DNA from: Planctomycetota bacterium
GTDB lineage: Bacteria; Planctomycetota; UBA8742; UBA2392
Length of the DNA: 64,000 nt
Direction: 5' to 3'
Assembly (NCBI GenBank): GCA_020845475.1
Contig: JADLFN010000063.1
Span: forward strand, 1 to 64,000
The notes under the pieces: generated by a model
Databases searched by the model: none
What the model saw: only the letters and a program-made list of their open reading frames with translations
Told to the model about the DNA's origin: nothing
Program-made: the position numbers and the translations under genes
Shown: positions 1 through 8,670 of the stretch, piece by piece
Position numbering within the stretch: the first letter of the stretch is position 1
How the letters are laid out: every line of letters starts with the position of its first letter

Positions 1-44
1 TTCCTCCGCGAAACTCCGCGTCTTCGCGTCTCGGCGTTTTGCTT
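1..44. repeat. Fragment of interspersed GC-rich repeat
   Basis: The window opens with a phrase-like sequence built from CCGCG, CTTCGCG and CTCGGCG steps (core CTCCGCGTCTTCGCGTCTCG). Similar runs lie between genes in many environmental bacterial genomes and often accompany four-helix-bundle genes; that association is recalled, not searched. The left end is cut by the window. Apart from this repeat and the hairpin at 161-196, positions 1-247 hold nothing recognisable as a gene. Confidence 0.35.
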
Positions 45-160
45 TTTCCTGCCGTCGGATTGGTGAGCGTTTTCAAACAGACTCATTACCCAACCTTTGA
101 TTCAAGCGGATGTCCTTGAAATGCCTCAATCGCATCGCATTGCGCGACCCCTGAATTCAT

Positions 161-196
161 GCGGACGAGCCATCAAGGCTCGCCCGCTTTGTTTTG
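161..196 (+). terminator. Rho-independent terminator upstream of nuoD
   Basis: GCGGaCGAGCC and GGCTCGcCCGC form an 11-step stem with one mismatch around an ATCAA loop. TTTGTTTT follows directly. It probably ends transcription of a gene to the left of the window, which would make nuoD the first gene of its own unit. An attenuator in the nuoD leader is also possible. Confidence 0.65.
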
Positions 197-247
197 GTCT
201 CGCGTCGGCCCCTCGCTTACGCCTTGGCCCCTTGCTAAAAGGCTGCC

Positions 248-1477
248 ATGGCCGGAACCGACGTTGACCGCAAATCAATCGAAGCCACAGGGCAGGATGT
301 CCTGACGCGTACCATTTCCGTGAACTTTGGCCCGCAGCACCCGGCCACCCACGGCACGCTGCGCGTCAAGATGGAGCTGCTGGGCGAGAATATCGTCAAG
401 GTGGATCCCGAGATCGGCTTCCTCCATACCGGCTTCGAGAAACTGGGCGAGTACCACACGTTCAACCAGTGGGTCTGCACCACCGACCGCATGAACTACA
501 TGAGCCCGCTGTGCAACAACATCGGGTTCGTGACCGCCGTCGAAGAACTGCTCAAGATCGAGCTGCCTCCGCGCGGCCAGTACCTCCGCGTAATCCTCGC
601 TGAGCTTTCGCGCATCGCCGATCACGTTGTTTGCTGCGCCTTGCAGGCCATGGACCTGGGCGCATTCTCCGTAATGCTATGGGGTTTCATCGAGCGCGAA
701 AAACTCTACGACCTGTTCGAGATGGTCACGGGCGCGCGACTGACCACCAGTTACACGCGCGTGGGCGGCATGATGCGCGATGTGCCCGGCGAGTTCGTGC
801 CGCGCTGCCGCAAGTTCATCCGCGAGTTCCCCGAGGCGCTCAAGGAAATCGAGAAGATGCTCTCGCGCAACCGCATCTTCCTTGATCGCACGATTGGCGT
901 AGCCGCGATTGGCAAAGACGACGCCATCAGCTACGGCCTGACTGGCCCGCTCTTGCGCGCCACCGGCGTGGAGTACGACATCCGCCGCGCGCGGCCCTAT
1001 CTGGTTTACCCGGAACTCGATTTCAAGGTCATCACGCGCAGCGAGGGTGACGTGTTCGCGCGCTTCTGCGTGCGCATGGACGAAATGCGCGAGTCTTTGA
1101 AGATCATTTCCCAGGCGCTGGACAGACTGCCCGGCGGCGAAATCAACATTGACGACAAGAAAACCGTGCTGCCCGAGAAAGCCGCGGTTTACACCGAGAT
1201 GGAGGCGCTGATCGTGCACTTCAAGCAGGTGATGAAGGGCCACGGCCTCAAGACGCCCGTCGATGGAAAGATTTATTCCTGCACCGAAAGCCCCAATGGC
1301 GAACTGGGCTGGTACATCGAAACGGACGGCTCGGCCGTGGCTTACCGCCTGCGCTGCCGCCCGCCGAGCTACATCAATTACGGCGCGTTTCCCCAGATGG
1401 TCAAGGGCAACTACATCGCCGACTGCGTGGCCTGCCTCAGCTCGCTCAACATCATCGCGGGTGAGCTGGATCGTTAG
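248..1477 (+). CDS. nuoD: NADH-quinone oxidoreductase subunit D (NuoD)
   Basis: This is the 49-kDa subunit of respiratory complex I. It sits in the peripheral arm at the membrane interface and helps form the quinone site. The 409-residue length is normal for NuoD without NuoC fusion. The N-terminal half shows NFGPQHPATHGTLR and GFLHTGFEKLGE, and the protein ends SSLNIIAGELDR, as NuoD usually does. The ATG start precedes a short variable lead. A terminator-like hairpin lies upstream. Downstream the next complex I gene, nuoE, is about 470 bp away with a broken four-helix-bundle gene between them. No other nuo genes are in the window after nuoE, so the nuo set is split or rearranged. Identification is secure. 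Confidence 0.97.
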   Translation: MAGTDVDRKSIEATGQDVLTRTISVNFGPQHPATHGTLRVKMELLGENIVKVDPEIGFLHTGFEKLGEYHTFNQWVCTTDRMNYMSPLCNNIGFVTAVEELLKIELPPRGQYLRVILAELSRIADHVVCCALQAMDLGAFSVMLWGFIEREKLYDLFEMVTGARLTTSYTRVGGMMRDVPGEFVPRCRKFIREFPEALKEIEKMLSRNRIFLDRTIGVAAIGKDDAISYGLTGPLLRATGVEYDIRRARPYLVYPELDFKVITRSEGDVFARFCVRMDEMRESLKIISQALDRLPGGEINIDDKKTVLPEKAAVYTEMEALIVHFKQVMKGHGLKTPVDGKIYSCTESPNGELGWYIETDGSAVAYRLRCRPPSYINYGAFPQMVKGNYIADCVACLSSLNIIAGELDR

Positions 1478-1519
1478 TCGTTCTTCGTGATTCGTTCGCC
1501 GTTCATCGGGAAATTGATC

Positions 1520-1890
1520 GTGTATGACTTGAACGATCTGGTTGCCTGGAAGGTTGCAATGGACTTGGCGAACGCCGTTTACGACGCAACGCAGTCTTGG
1601 CCATCAGAGGACGATTCGGGTTGACCTCACAAGTCAGGCGGGCGGCAGTCTCTGTTGCAAGCAACATCGCGGAAGGAAAGGGCCGCAATTCATCGGGAGA
1701 ATTCGTTCACTTCCTTGGAATGGCGTATGGCTCGTTGATGGAGGTGCACACCCAGATTATCCTCGCAGCGCGCAGGAAGTACCTCAGCGCGGACTCGGAA
1801 CGGGAGGTTTTGGAGCTAGTGGCGCGAACGGGCCAGTTGATAAATGCCTTGAAGAAGTCCCTGAAAAGCAAGGCCCAGCCCACACAGTGA
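1520..1890 (+). pseudogene. Four-helix-bundle (23S rRNA IVS-type) protein, frameshifted
   Basis: From GTG 1520 one frame reads YDLNDLVAWKVAMDLANAVY and stops after SEDDSG. The +1 frame then continues RFGLTSQVRRAAVSVASNIAEGKGR. Joined, these give the typical four-helix-bundle family order (W-K-x-A-M-x-L, then RFGLTSQxRRAAVSxxSNIAEG). One base appears to be missing near 1610-1613: GACGATTC where GAC-CGA-TTC would restore the frame. The ORF track shows only the 97-residue second part. Family members bind as pentamers and were first noted inside 23S rRNA intervening sequences; here the gene lies between nuoD and nuoE. It is either a true pseudogene or carries a one-base sequencing error. Confidence 0.8.
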
Positions 1891-1892
1891 GA

Positions 1893-1946
1893 ATTGGCGA
1901 ACACCCGGAGCGGTGAACGAACAACGACGAACGGTGAACGAAACCC
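1893..1946 (+). repeat. Short-unit GAACGA/GAACAACGAC repeat before nuoE
   Basis: The spacer before nuoE is an imperfect array of GGTGAACGAA and CAACGACGAA units ending one base before the ATG. A related run (CGTGATTCGTTCGCCGTTCATCG) follows nuoD at 1484-1509, so the broken four-helix-bundle gene is flanked by similar short-unit sequence. Comparable runs occur before moaA, queF and carB and after the NtrC-type gene. Confidence 0.5.
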
Positions 1947-2453
1947 ATGCCCAAGCAACTCAAGCCTGAAACTGTTGAAGCCATCAAGACCATGGCCGCG
2001 CGCTATCCCAAGCCCGATGGCGCTCTGCTCAACGCGCTGCGCCTGGCCGAGCGCGAGTTTGGCTTCATTGACGCCGACGCCTGCGAGGCCGTGGCCAATG
2101 CGCTGGGCATGTCGCCGGCGCACGTCTGGGGCGTGTCGAGTTTTTACACCACGTTCCGCAAGGAAACCGACGGCAAGTATCTGCTTTACGTCTGCTCCAC
2201 CCTGCCCTGCGCCATGCGCGGCTCTGAAAAACTCTTCGATTACCTGAGCGCAAAACTGGGCGTCAAGAAGGATGAAACCACGCCCGACAAGCTCTTCACG
2301 CTCAAGAAAGTGGAATGCCTCGCCGCCTGCGGCACCGCACCCTGCATGCAGGTCAACGAGGACTACTACGAGAGCCTGACGCCCGAACTCGCCGACCAGA
2401 TCATCGAAGACCTGCGCGCCGGCATCAATCCCGCTCGTCACGTCACCAGGTAG
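1947..2453 (+). CDS. nuoE: NADH-quinone oxidoreductase subunit E (NuoE)
   Basis: This is the 24-kDa thioredoxin-fold subunit of complex I. It carries the N1a [2Fe-2S] cluster next to the NuoF flavin site. The four ligands are visible as C-x4-C (CSTLPC, about residue 92) and C-x3-C (CLAAC, about residue 130), with the usual helical N-terminal domain before them (LLNALRLAEREFGFI, WGVSSFYTTF). The 168-residue length is normal. It points the same way as nuoD and stops a few bases from the convergent gene on the minus strand. NuoF and NuoG, its direct partners, are not in the window. Confidence 0.96.
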   Translation: MPKQLKPETVEAIKTMAARYPKPDGALLNALRLAEREFGFIDADACEAVANALGMSPAHVWGVSSFYTTFRKETDGKYLLYVCSTLPCAMRGSEKLFDYLSAKLGVKKDETTPDKLFTLKKVECLAACGTAPCMQVNEDYYESLTPELADQIIEDLRAGINPARHVTR

Positions 2454-2455
2454 GC

Positions 2456-5400
2456 TCAACCCTGCACGAGCGTGACTTCGCTGGCGGTCAATTTGCCGGC
2501 CTCAAACACCACCGGCACTGAAATCTCCGCGAAGCCCGAAAGCTTGATTTTCACCAGCGTCACCTCCGGCGCCAGGTATTGCGCGGCTACGGTAGCCTTC
2601 GCGTACACCGGCGGCGTGCCGAAGCTCTCGAAGAGGTTGCTCTCCACGGGCACCTGTTTTCCGTTCGCGTCCCAGTAAGTAATGGTGGCGCTGTTGCATT
2701 GATCCTGCGTGACGTCGGTGTTCGTGAATGTCACGCGCAGTTCCGGTGCCGCGGTCAGCTCAAGCTCGATTGTCGTGGTCTTGCCGACTTCGATCGTCAC
2801 GTTCGCCACCGACTTGGCCAGGTAGCCCATGGCGCGCACGGTGGCCGTGTAAGTGCCCGCGGCAATCGTGGGCAGCACCTTCTCCGAGCCTTCGCTGATA
2901 CCCATGAACGTTTCGTTAGGCTCGCCCAAGGGCACGTCGCGGCCCGCGCTATCGGTCAGCGCCGGCAGCGCAAAGCCAAATCCCTGACGGATCGCCTTGC
3001 CCAGCAGTTTCGTAATCTTGATCTTGAGCTGCCCGCTGGTCTTGCCAATACTCAGATCAACGCTCACATCACCCTCGGTGACAGTGATTTCCTTGCTGGT
3101 CGAACCCACGCCCGCCAGAGAAACCGTGAGCAGGTAAGTGCCCGTGGCGATATTTTCAAACGTGAATTGCCCGTCCGGGTCGCACTCGGCGTCGCCGCGC
3201 ATCCAGAATGAGTTTTCCGAGCTGGTGGCGGGCGAGATCACGGCCTTGACTTGCGCGCGCTCGGCGGGCGTGTTGGCCGGCGTCTGCACCACGCCGCTGA
3301 TGTTGTAGCCCCGGAAGTCCCGCGAGAACGGCGCATCGCCCTCCTGTGTGATCTCGACCTGCGCTGTGGCAGGCACCGATTCCTGGCTTTGGCGCGCGTG
3401 CAACTCGTATTTGCCCGGCACCAGCGCCCGGAACTCATATTCGCCGTTCTTTACCGGCGCCTGTTTGATCACATTCTTGAGCGGGCCCACGCCCACGATC
3501 ATCACCGTTGTGAATATCTCGTTTCGGCCATTCATCGATAGCCTGCCAAACAGCCGCGCGCCGCTTTGCGGCTTCATTTCCAGCGTGAAGCGCGTTGTCT
3601 CTCCGCCCTTCACCTGCACCGCGCGGCGTTTGACCACATCGGTATCCAGCTCGATTTCGTCGCGGCTGGTGCGCACCGTGTATCCGCCCTCCGCCACCTC
3701 CTTGAAAACCGCCACGCCGTTTTCACCGCTGGTGGCGTTCAGGCCGCTCACCGGCATGAAGCCGCGCCAGAGTGTGAGCGTGATGTTGGCCGCGGGCTTG
3801 CCGTCCTCGAGCACGGTGACCTCCAGCGAGCCCTTGGCGGCGATGGTGATTTCGACGTTATCCACGCGCGCGCCATCGCTTACCACGATGTCATCCTTGA
3901 TGCCCTGTCCGCCTTTGCCGTCGCGCGCCGAAACGAGATAGGTGCCGGGTGCGAGGTGCGCGAATTCAAACTGGCCGCGCTCGTTGCTCTTGGCCGTGAT
4001 CTCCCTGCCTGCCCAGCCGCCGAATCCATCAACCTGGCCGGTGAGCTTGTAGATCTGGTGGGCGGTCGTGCCGTGCATCATGAACAGGATGTCCGCGCCG
4101 GCGACCGCCTGGCCGCCTGACTCGGTCACCACACCGCTCAACGTGCCGCCGACCAGCAACACCAGTTCAACTTCGTGGGGCTCGGCCTTGATCTCGAACT
4201 TGTAGGTCAGCGGCGCAAACCCCTCAACTTCGACGCTGAGTTGCCAGCGGCCTTCGCTCAGCCCGGAATGCGTAAAGCGGCCTTCGCTGTCGGTGGTTGT
4301 GGCCCCTTTTTCGTTGGGAAATCCGCCTGAAAATGGCCCGGCTTCCTTGAGTTCGGCCAGCTTGACCTCCACGCCGGCCTTGGGTTTGCGGGTGTTGTCC
4401 ACGACCCGGCCCGTCACGGCCACGCCCGGGCCGAGCAGAATGTCGCCCACGTCGGCGTTCTGGCCGGCGGTCACGGTGACTTCGACCGTGGACTTCGCGT
4501 AGTCTTTTGCCTCCGCAAAAACGTGCCAGGTACCGGGCTCAACGCCTTCAACTACGAAAGTGCCGTCATCGTTGATCACGCCCGAGCGCTGCGGGCCGCC
4601 CACGCGATTGGCGACTTTGCGCTCGGCGGAAACGGCGGCCTTGACCGGCTTTTTCGTTTGCCCGTCGAGCACGCGGCCCTTGATGTTCACAGTCTGGTTG
4701 AGCGGGATTTCTCCCAGGTCCTTTTCGCCGCCGGCCGTGAGATCGGCGTAGCGGCGCGTGTTCCAGTAGTCCTGCAACGAATAGCCGACCGCGCCCACGG
4801 TCACGCCATAGCGCGCCTCGGGCAGGTCGTTCACGGCAAAATAACCCTGCGCGTCCGTCACGAGACGGCGCGGCTCAATGTAGCCGGTGCGATCCTGGCG
4901 TTCCGTGTAATGAAATTCGACCCAGGCGTTGGCGATGCCGTTGCGCGTGACGCCGTCAACCACGCGGCCGCGCACGGCGGCAGGGTGCGCCAGGATCAGC
5001 GCTACGCTTTCGGTGTCGCCCGCGGACATGCCAAGCTGTTGCGAATGGGCCGGCGCATATCCGGGTTCCGTGGCGACAATGAAAAAGGAAGCCAGATACC
5101 CAGGCTCAACCGGCTTGTCGCTTTCCCCGCGGTCGCCGTCGCGGCCGGATTTGTTGAGTTCCTGGCCATTGGAGCCAGTCACCGTCAGTTTGAGCGTGAA
5201 CTTGCCCTCGCCATCAGTGACCGTGCTGCCGCGCGGGTTGGCCCTGGGGCGCTCGCGCATGGATTTGGCCCACTCACTGTCTCCCCAGCGCGCATAGAGA
5301 TCCTCGTCGCTGCTGGCCGCGCTGATGTTTACGCCGACGGCCGGGCGGTTGTCGTATTTGTAGTGAACGGTACCGGTGACGGTGACCTCAATTTCTTTGG

Positions 5401-5713
5401 TCTTCCATGTCGCTTTGGGTGTGTCCGGCTTGGGCGTATCGGGCTTTGGCGTATCGGGCCTGGGCGTGTCGGGCTTGGGCGTGTCCGGCTTTGGCGTGTC
5501 GGGCTTTGGCGTATCGGGCTTTGGCGTATCGGGCTTGGGCGTGTTGCCCACGTTGACCTTGGGCGATTCCTCCGTGTTGTCGGGCGTGTCCGCAACCTGG
5601 TTGCCATGACGGCGCGGCTCTGGATCGGTGTTCAGCAACATGTATCCGCCGCCGACGAGGCCAAGCAGCAGGACAAGCACAAGCAACAGAATGACAAGCG
5701 TACCGTTTTTCAT
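2456..5713 (-). CDS. Large cell-envelope protein with carboxypeptidase-regulatory-like repeats
   Basis: The 1085-residue protein begins with MKNGTLVILLLVLVLLLGLVGGGYM, an uncleaved anchor or signal segment. Next come a charged linker and eight KPDTP-type pentapeptides (about residues 60-100). The rest is repeated beta-sandwich units of about 90 residues with motifs such as GRVVDGVTRNGIANAWVEF, FTHSGLSEGRWQLSVEV and GQFEFAHLAPGTYLVSARD. These are hallmarks of CarboxypepD_reg-like or SdrD B-like domains. No catalytic domain is seen. It is probably an envelope-anchored, outward-facing structural or binding protein held off the membrane by the Pro-rich spacer. It converges tail to tail with nuoE with only a 2-bp gap. 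The function is unknown. Confidence 0.85.
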   Translation of the reverse strand: MKNGTLVILLLVLVLLLGLVGGGYMLLNTDPEPRRHGNQVADTPDNTEESPKVNVGNTPKPDTPKPDTPKPDTPKPDTPKPDTPRPDTPKPDTPKPDTPKATWKTKEIEVTVTGTVHYKYDNRPAVGVNISAASSDEDLYARWGDSEWAKSMRERPRANPRGSTVTDGEGKFTLKLTVTGSNGQELNKSGRDGDRGESDKPVEPGYLASFFIVATEPGYAPAHSQQLGMSAGDTESVALILAHPAAVRGRVVDGVTRNGIANAWVEFHYTERQDRTGYIEPRRLVTDAQGYFAVNDLPEARYGVTVGAVGYSLQDYWNTRRYADLTAGGEKDLGEIPLNQTVNIKGRVLDGQTKKPVKAAVSAERKVANRVGGPQRSGVINDDGTFVVEGVEPGTWHVFAEAKDYAKSTVEVTVTAGQNADVGDILLGPGVAVTGRVVDNTRKPKAGVEVKLAELKEAGPFSGGFPNEKGATTTDSEGRFTHSGLSEGRWQLSVEVEGFAPLTYKFEIKAEPHEVELVLLVGGTLSGVVTESGGQAVAGADILFMMHGTTAHQIYKLTGQVDGFGGWAGREITAKSNERGQFEFAHLAPGTYLVSARDGKGGQGIKDDIVVSDGARVDNVEITIAAKGSLEVTVLEDGKPAANITLTLWRGFMPVSGLNATSGENGVAVFKEVAEGGYTVRTSRDEIELDTDVVKRRAVQVKGGETTRFTLEMKPQSGARLFGRLSMNGRNEIFTTVMIVGVGPLKNVIKQAPVKNGEYEFRALVPGKYELHARQSQESVPATAQVEITQEGDAPFSRDFRGYNISGVVQTPANTPAERAQVKAVISPATSSENSFWMRGDAECDPDGQFTFENIATGTYLLTVSLAGVGSTSKEITVTEGDVSVDLSIGKTSGQLKIKITKLLGKAIRQGFGFALPALTDSAGRDVPLGEPNETFMGISEGSEKVLPTIAAGTYTATVRAMGYLAKSVANVTIEVGKTTTIELELTAAPELRVTFTNTDVTQDQCNSATITYWDANGKQVPVESNLFESFGTPPVYAKATVAAQYLAPEVTLVKIKLSGFAEISVPVVFEAGKLTASEVTLVQG
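5418..5540 (-). repeat. 15-bp tandem repeat coding (K/R)PDTP
   Basis: About eight near-identical copies of GGCTTGGGCGTRTCG (plus-strand reading) code for KPDTP, one of them RPDTP. The units differ mainly at third positions (TTG/TTT, GTA/GTG, TCG/TCC), so copies are not all recent. The array lengthens the spacer between the membrane anchor and the folded repeats. It creates Gly/Val/Ser-rich shadow ORFs on the opposite strand that are not genes. Confidence 0.9.
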
Positions 5714-5830
5714 GGCGGCCTCGGGAGGATGGGCTACAGCTAACCTAAGTAATACGGAATCGGCAGCCTTTCGGTTGCATTATGGAAGAGATTTTGGAAT
5801 GGGCCACAGGCCGCCCGGGATGACCGCGCT

Positions 5831-8512
5831 CTATTCCGGGTAAAACCTGCGGCGCACGAACTTGTAGGCCTCCATCAGCCAGAACAGGCTTACGGCAATG
5901 GCCAGCAACGTCAGCCACTCCCGCACCGAAACCTGCTGGAGCCCGAGAACGGTATTCACGCCCGGCACAAACATGGCGCCAATGTGCACACACTGCGCCG
6001 TGATCGTGCCAATCAGCAGGAAACGGTTCTTGAACGGGTTGAGCCATAGCCCCGAGCGCGTTTCACTGCGTGAATTGCCCACCTGCACGTTCTGGAACAG
6101 CACCAGCATCAGCAAAGCCGCGTTGCGCGCCGATGCTTCACTCCAGCCGGCCTGCAACGCCCACCAGAAAACACCCACCGTCCACGCACCCATCCATAAC
6201 GCGCTGATGGCGCAGCCCTCGATCATCCAGCGGTTGAAAATCGGCTCCTTGGGCGGGCGCGGCTTGCGCTTGAGTTCGCCACCCTCAGCAGGCTCAAAGG
6301 CCAGCGCCACATCCTGAATGCCGTTGGTGACGAGATTCAGCCACAGCATCTGTACCGCCGTGAACAACATGGGCAAACCGAGCACCAGCGCGCTGATGAA
6401 CGCAAGGATCGTCGCCATGCCCGTGGAGAAGAGCATGAAAATCACCTTGCGCACGTTGGCGTAGGCCACGCGGCCTTCCTCAATGCCCGCCACGATCGAG
6501 GCGAAGTTGTCGTCCACCAGGATCATGTCGGCCGTCTCGCGCGCCACATCCGTGCCGGCCTTGCCCATGGCCACGCCGACTTGCGCGGCTTTGAGCGCCG
6601 GAGCGTCGTTGGCGCCATCGCCGGTCACGGCCACGAAGTGCCCCGCGCGCTGCAGTGCCTGCACGATTTCGAGTTTCTGCGCGGGCTCCACACGCGCGAA
6701 CACGCGCGCCTTTGCAATCAGCGCATCGCGTCTGGCGCTGTCGGCCTCGGCCCTCAGCGCCGGGCCGGTTATCACCTGATCCTCGCGCGAGGCCAGGCCC
6801 AATGCGCGCGCAATGGCAAAGGCCGTCAGCGGGTGATCGCCCGTGACCATGGCTACCTCAATGCCCGCGCTGTGGCAGGCTTCGATAGCCGCGCGCGCGT
6901 CGGGCCGTGCGGGATCAATGGTGCCTACAAGCCCGAGGAACGTCAGGCCCGTCAGGTGCGAGGGCCCAAAGCCCGCGTTGTCGCTGACGCTCACATCGCC
7001 GTCGCATACAGCCAGCACGCGATAGCCGGCGCGGGCCAGTTCATGGGCCGCTTGTTCGATGGCCGGCGCGTCGAGCGGCGCTTCGCCTTCCAGCGTGGCC
7101 ATGCGCGCGCACATGGGCAGGAGTTTCTCGAGCGCGCCTTTGACGCACGCGAGCCTTTTCTCGCCCGAGGCATGCAGCGTGGCCGCGTATTGCCGCTCGC
7201 TTTCAAACGGAATCTCTGCGAGCTGGGCAAAGGCCGTTTCCATGGCAGGCCGCGTGATGCCCAGCTTGTGGGCGAGCACGAGCAGGCTGACATCGACGGC
7301 ATCGCCGTGGTGCGTCCAGGCGCCGTCGCGCTTGCCCAGAAAACCCTCGTTGCACAGCGTGACTGCCCGCGACAACCGTTCGGCGGCAGCGTGGGCCTTG
7401 AGCGCGTCGAGGCCCGCCGGCGCAATCAGCTCGCCTTCGGGATTCATGCCCTCGCCCGAAATCTCCAGCACGGGTGCGCTTGGCAGCGCCAGCCGCTTGA
7501 CCGTGAGCTGGTTGAGCGTGAGCGTGCCCGTTTTGTCGCTGGCAATGAACGTGCACGAGCCCAGCGCCTCCACGGCCACGAGCTTGCGCACGATCACGTT
7601 GCGCTTGCCCATGCGCGAGGTCGCAATCGCCAGCGCGATCGTCAGCGCCACGGGCAGGCCCTCCGGGATCGCGGCTACGGCCAGGCCCACCGCGAGCAAG
7701 AATACCTCGCTCAGTTCGTGGCCCTTGGCCAGCGCCACGGCCGCGACCACGCCACAAGCCACGCCCACGATGATCGAAATCAGCTTGGTGAAGCGCTCCA
7801 TGCGCTGCAACAGCGGCGGCAGCACGCTTTCGCGCGCGTTGACCAGCTCCGCGATGGCGCCCAGCTCCGTGGCCAGCCCCGCGGTGACAACAACGCCCAA
7901 GCCGCGCCCGCGCGTGACCAGCGTGCCTGCAAAGGCCATGTTGACGCGATCGCCCAGCGCGGCTTGGGCTTCGACGACGGCGGCGGGATCCTTGGCGACG
8001 GCGAGCGACTCGCCGGTAAGCAGTGATTCGTCAATTTCAAGGTTATTGGAAGAAACCAGGCGAAGGTCGGCGGGCACCTTGGCGCCGGTTTCAAGCAGCA
8101 CGATGTCGCCGATCACTACTTCGGCGGCGTTGAGCTCTATGTCGTCGCCCTCGCGCTGCACCATCGCCTTGGCCACGCTCAGGCTTTTCAGGGCCTCGGC
8201 CTGCCGGCGCGCGTTGGCCTCCTGCGAAGTGCCAATGACCGCGTTGAGCACCAGCACACCGAAGATGAAACCGGCGTCAGTGAACTCGGCCAACACCAGC
8301 GAAACCACAGCCGCCGCGAGCAGCACATAAATCAGCGGGCTTAGAAACTGGCGCAAAAACATGCCCAACAGCGTCGGTGGCTTGGCACTGGGCAGCGTGT
8401 TGGGCCCGTACTTCTCAAGGCGCAGCTTCGCTTCGCCACGAGTCAGCCCTGCGGGCGAACTTTGCAGCCCGTCCAGCACGGTCTTCGCATCAAGGGCGTG
8501 GGAATTCTTCAC
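5831..8512 (-). CDS. P-type cation-transporting ATPase (P2 type)
   Basis: A membrane ion pump driven by ATP through a phospho-aspartate. In order: N-terminal cation-ATPase domain (GLTRGEAKLRLEKYGPN), actuator loop with TGES at 166-169, M4 motif PEGLP at 283-287, phosphorylation site DKTGT with Asp326, TGDHPLTA, the hinge TGDGANDAPALK, and C-terminal helices with NLVTNGIQDVALAFEP. The 893-residue length and PEGL motif fit the calcium/PMR1-like group. Without the full set of M4-M6 ligands confirmed, the ion (Ca2+, Mg2+, Na+ or another) is open. No heavy-metal CxxC domain is present. The start is GTG with a weak ribosome site. The gene seems to stand alone. Confidence 0.92.
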   Translation of the reverse strand: MKNSHALDAKTVLDGLQSSPAGLTRGEAKLRLEKYGPNTLPSAKPPTLLGMFLRQFLSPLIYVLLAAAVVSLVLAEFTDAGFIFGVLVLNAVIGTSQEANARRQAEALKSLSVAKAMVQREGDDIELNAAEVVIGDIVLLETGAKVPADLRLVSSNNLEIDESLLTGESLAVAKDPAAVVEAQAALGDRVNMAFAGTLVTRGRGLGVVVTAGLATELGAIAELVNARESVLPPLLQRMERFTKLISIIVGVACGVVAAVALAKGHELSEVFLLAVGLAVAAIPEGLPVALTIALAIATSRMGKRNVIVRKLVAVEALGSCTFIASDKTGTLTLNQLTVKRLALPSAPVLEISGEGMNPEGELIAPAGLDALKAHAAAERLSRAVTLCNEGFLGKRDGAWTHHGDAVDVSLLVLAHKLGITRPAMETAFAQLAEIPFESERQYAATLHASGEKRLACVKGALEKLLPMCARMATLEGEAPLDAPAIEQAAHELARAGYRVLAVCDGDVSVSDNAGFGPSHLTGLTFLGLVGTIDPARPDARAAIEACHSAGIEVAMVTGDHPLTAFAIARALGLASREDQVITGPALRAEADSARRDALIAKARVFARVEPAQKLEIVQALQRAGHFVAVTGDGANDAPALKAAQVGVAMGKAGTDVARETADMILVDDNFASIVAGIEEGRVAYANVRKVIFMLFSTGMATILAFISALVLGLPMLFTAVQMLWLNLVTNGIQDVALAFEPAEGGELKRKPRPPKEPIFNRWMIEGCAISALWMGAWTVGVFWWALQAGWSEASARNAALLMLVLFQNVQVGNSRSETRSGLWLNPFKNRFLLIGTITAQCVHIGAMFVPGVNTVLGLQQVSVREWLTLLAIAVSLFWLMEAYKFVRRRFYPE

Positions 8513-8670
8513 GCCGACATTGAAGAAAACGCGCGTGTCAGCGCCAGCAGAACCGGACTACACCGCATCAAAGAGCTTACCGACCAGCGCCATTTGCCGT
8601 GATGCTCTCGCGGCCTTCCGGGCTCAGCTCGCCAACGAACAGTTCTTGACCCGCTGCGCGATCCGGTTTC

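Noticed and set aside
5376-5609. Plus-strand ORF of Gly-Val-Ser repeats
   Set aside because: It is the antisense reading of the KPDTP repeat array, with no start signal.
4523-5743. 406-residue plus-strand ORF
   Set aside because: Antisense to the repeat protein; composition is the complement of its domains.
6581-8330. Long plus-strand ORFs opposite the P-type ATPase
   Set aside because: Arg/Ala/Gly-rich shadows caused by high GC; the minus-strand ATPase explains the region fully.
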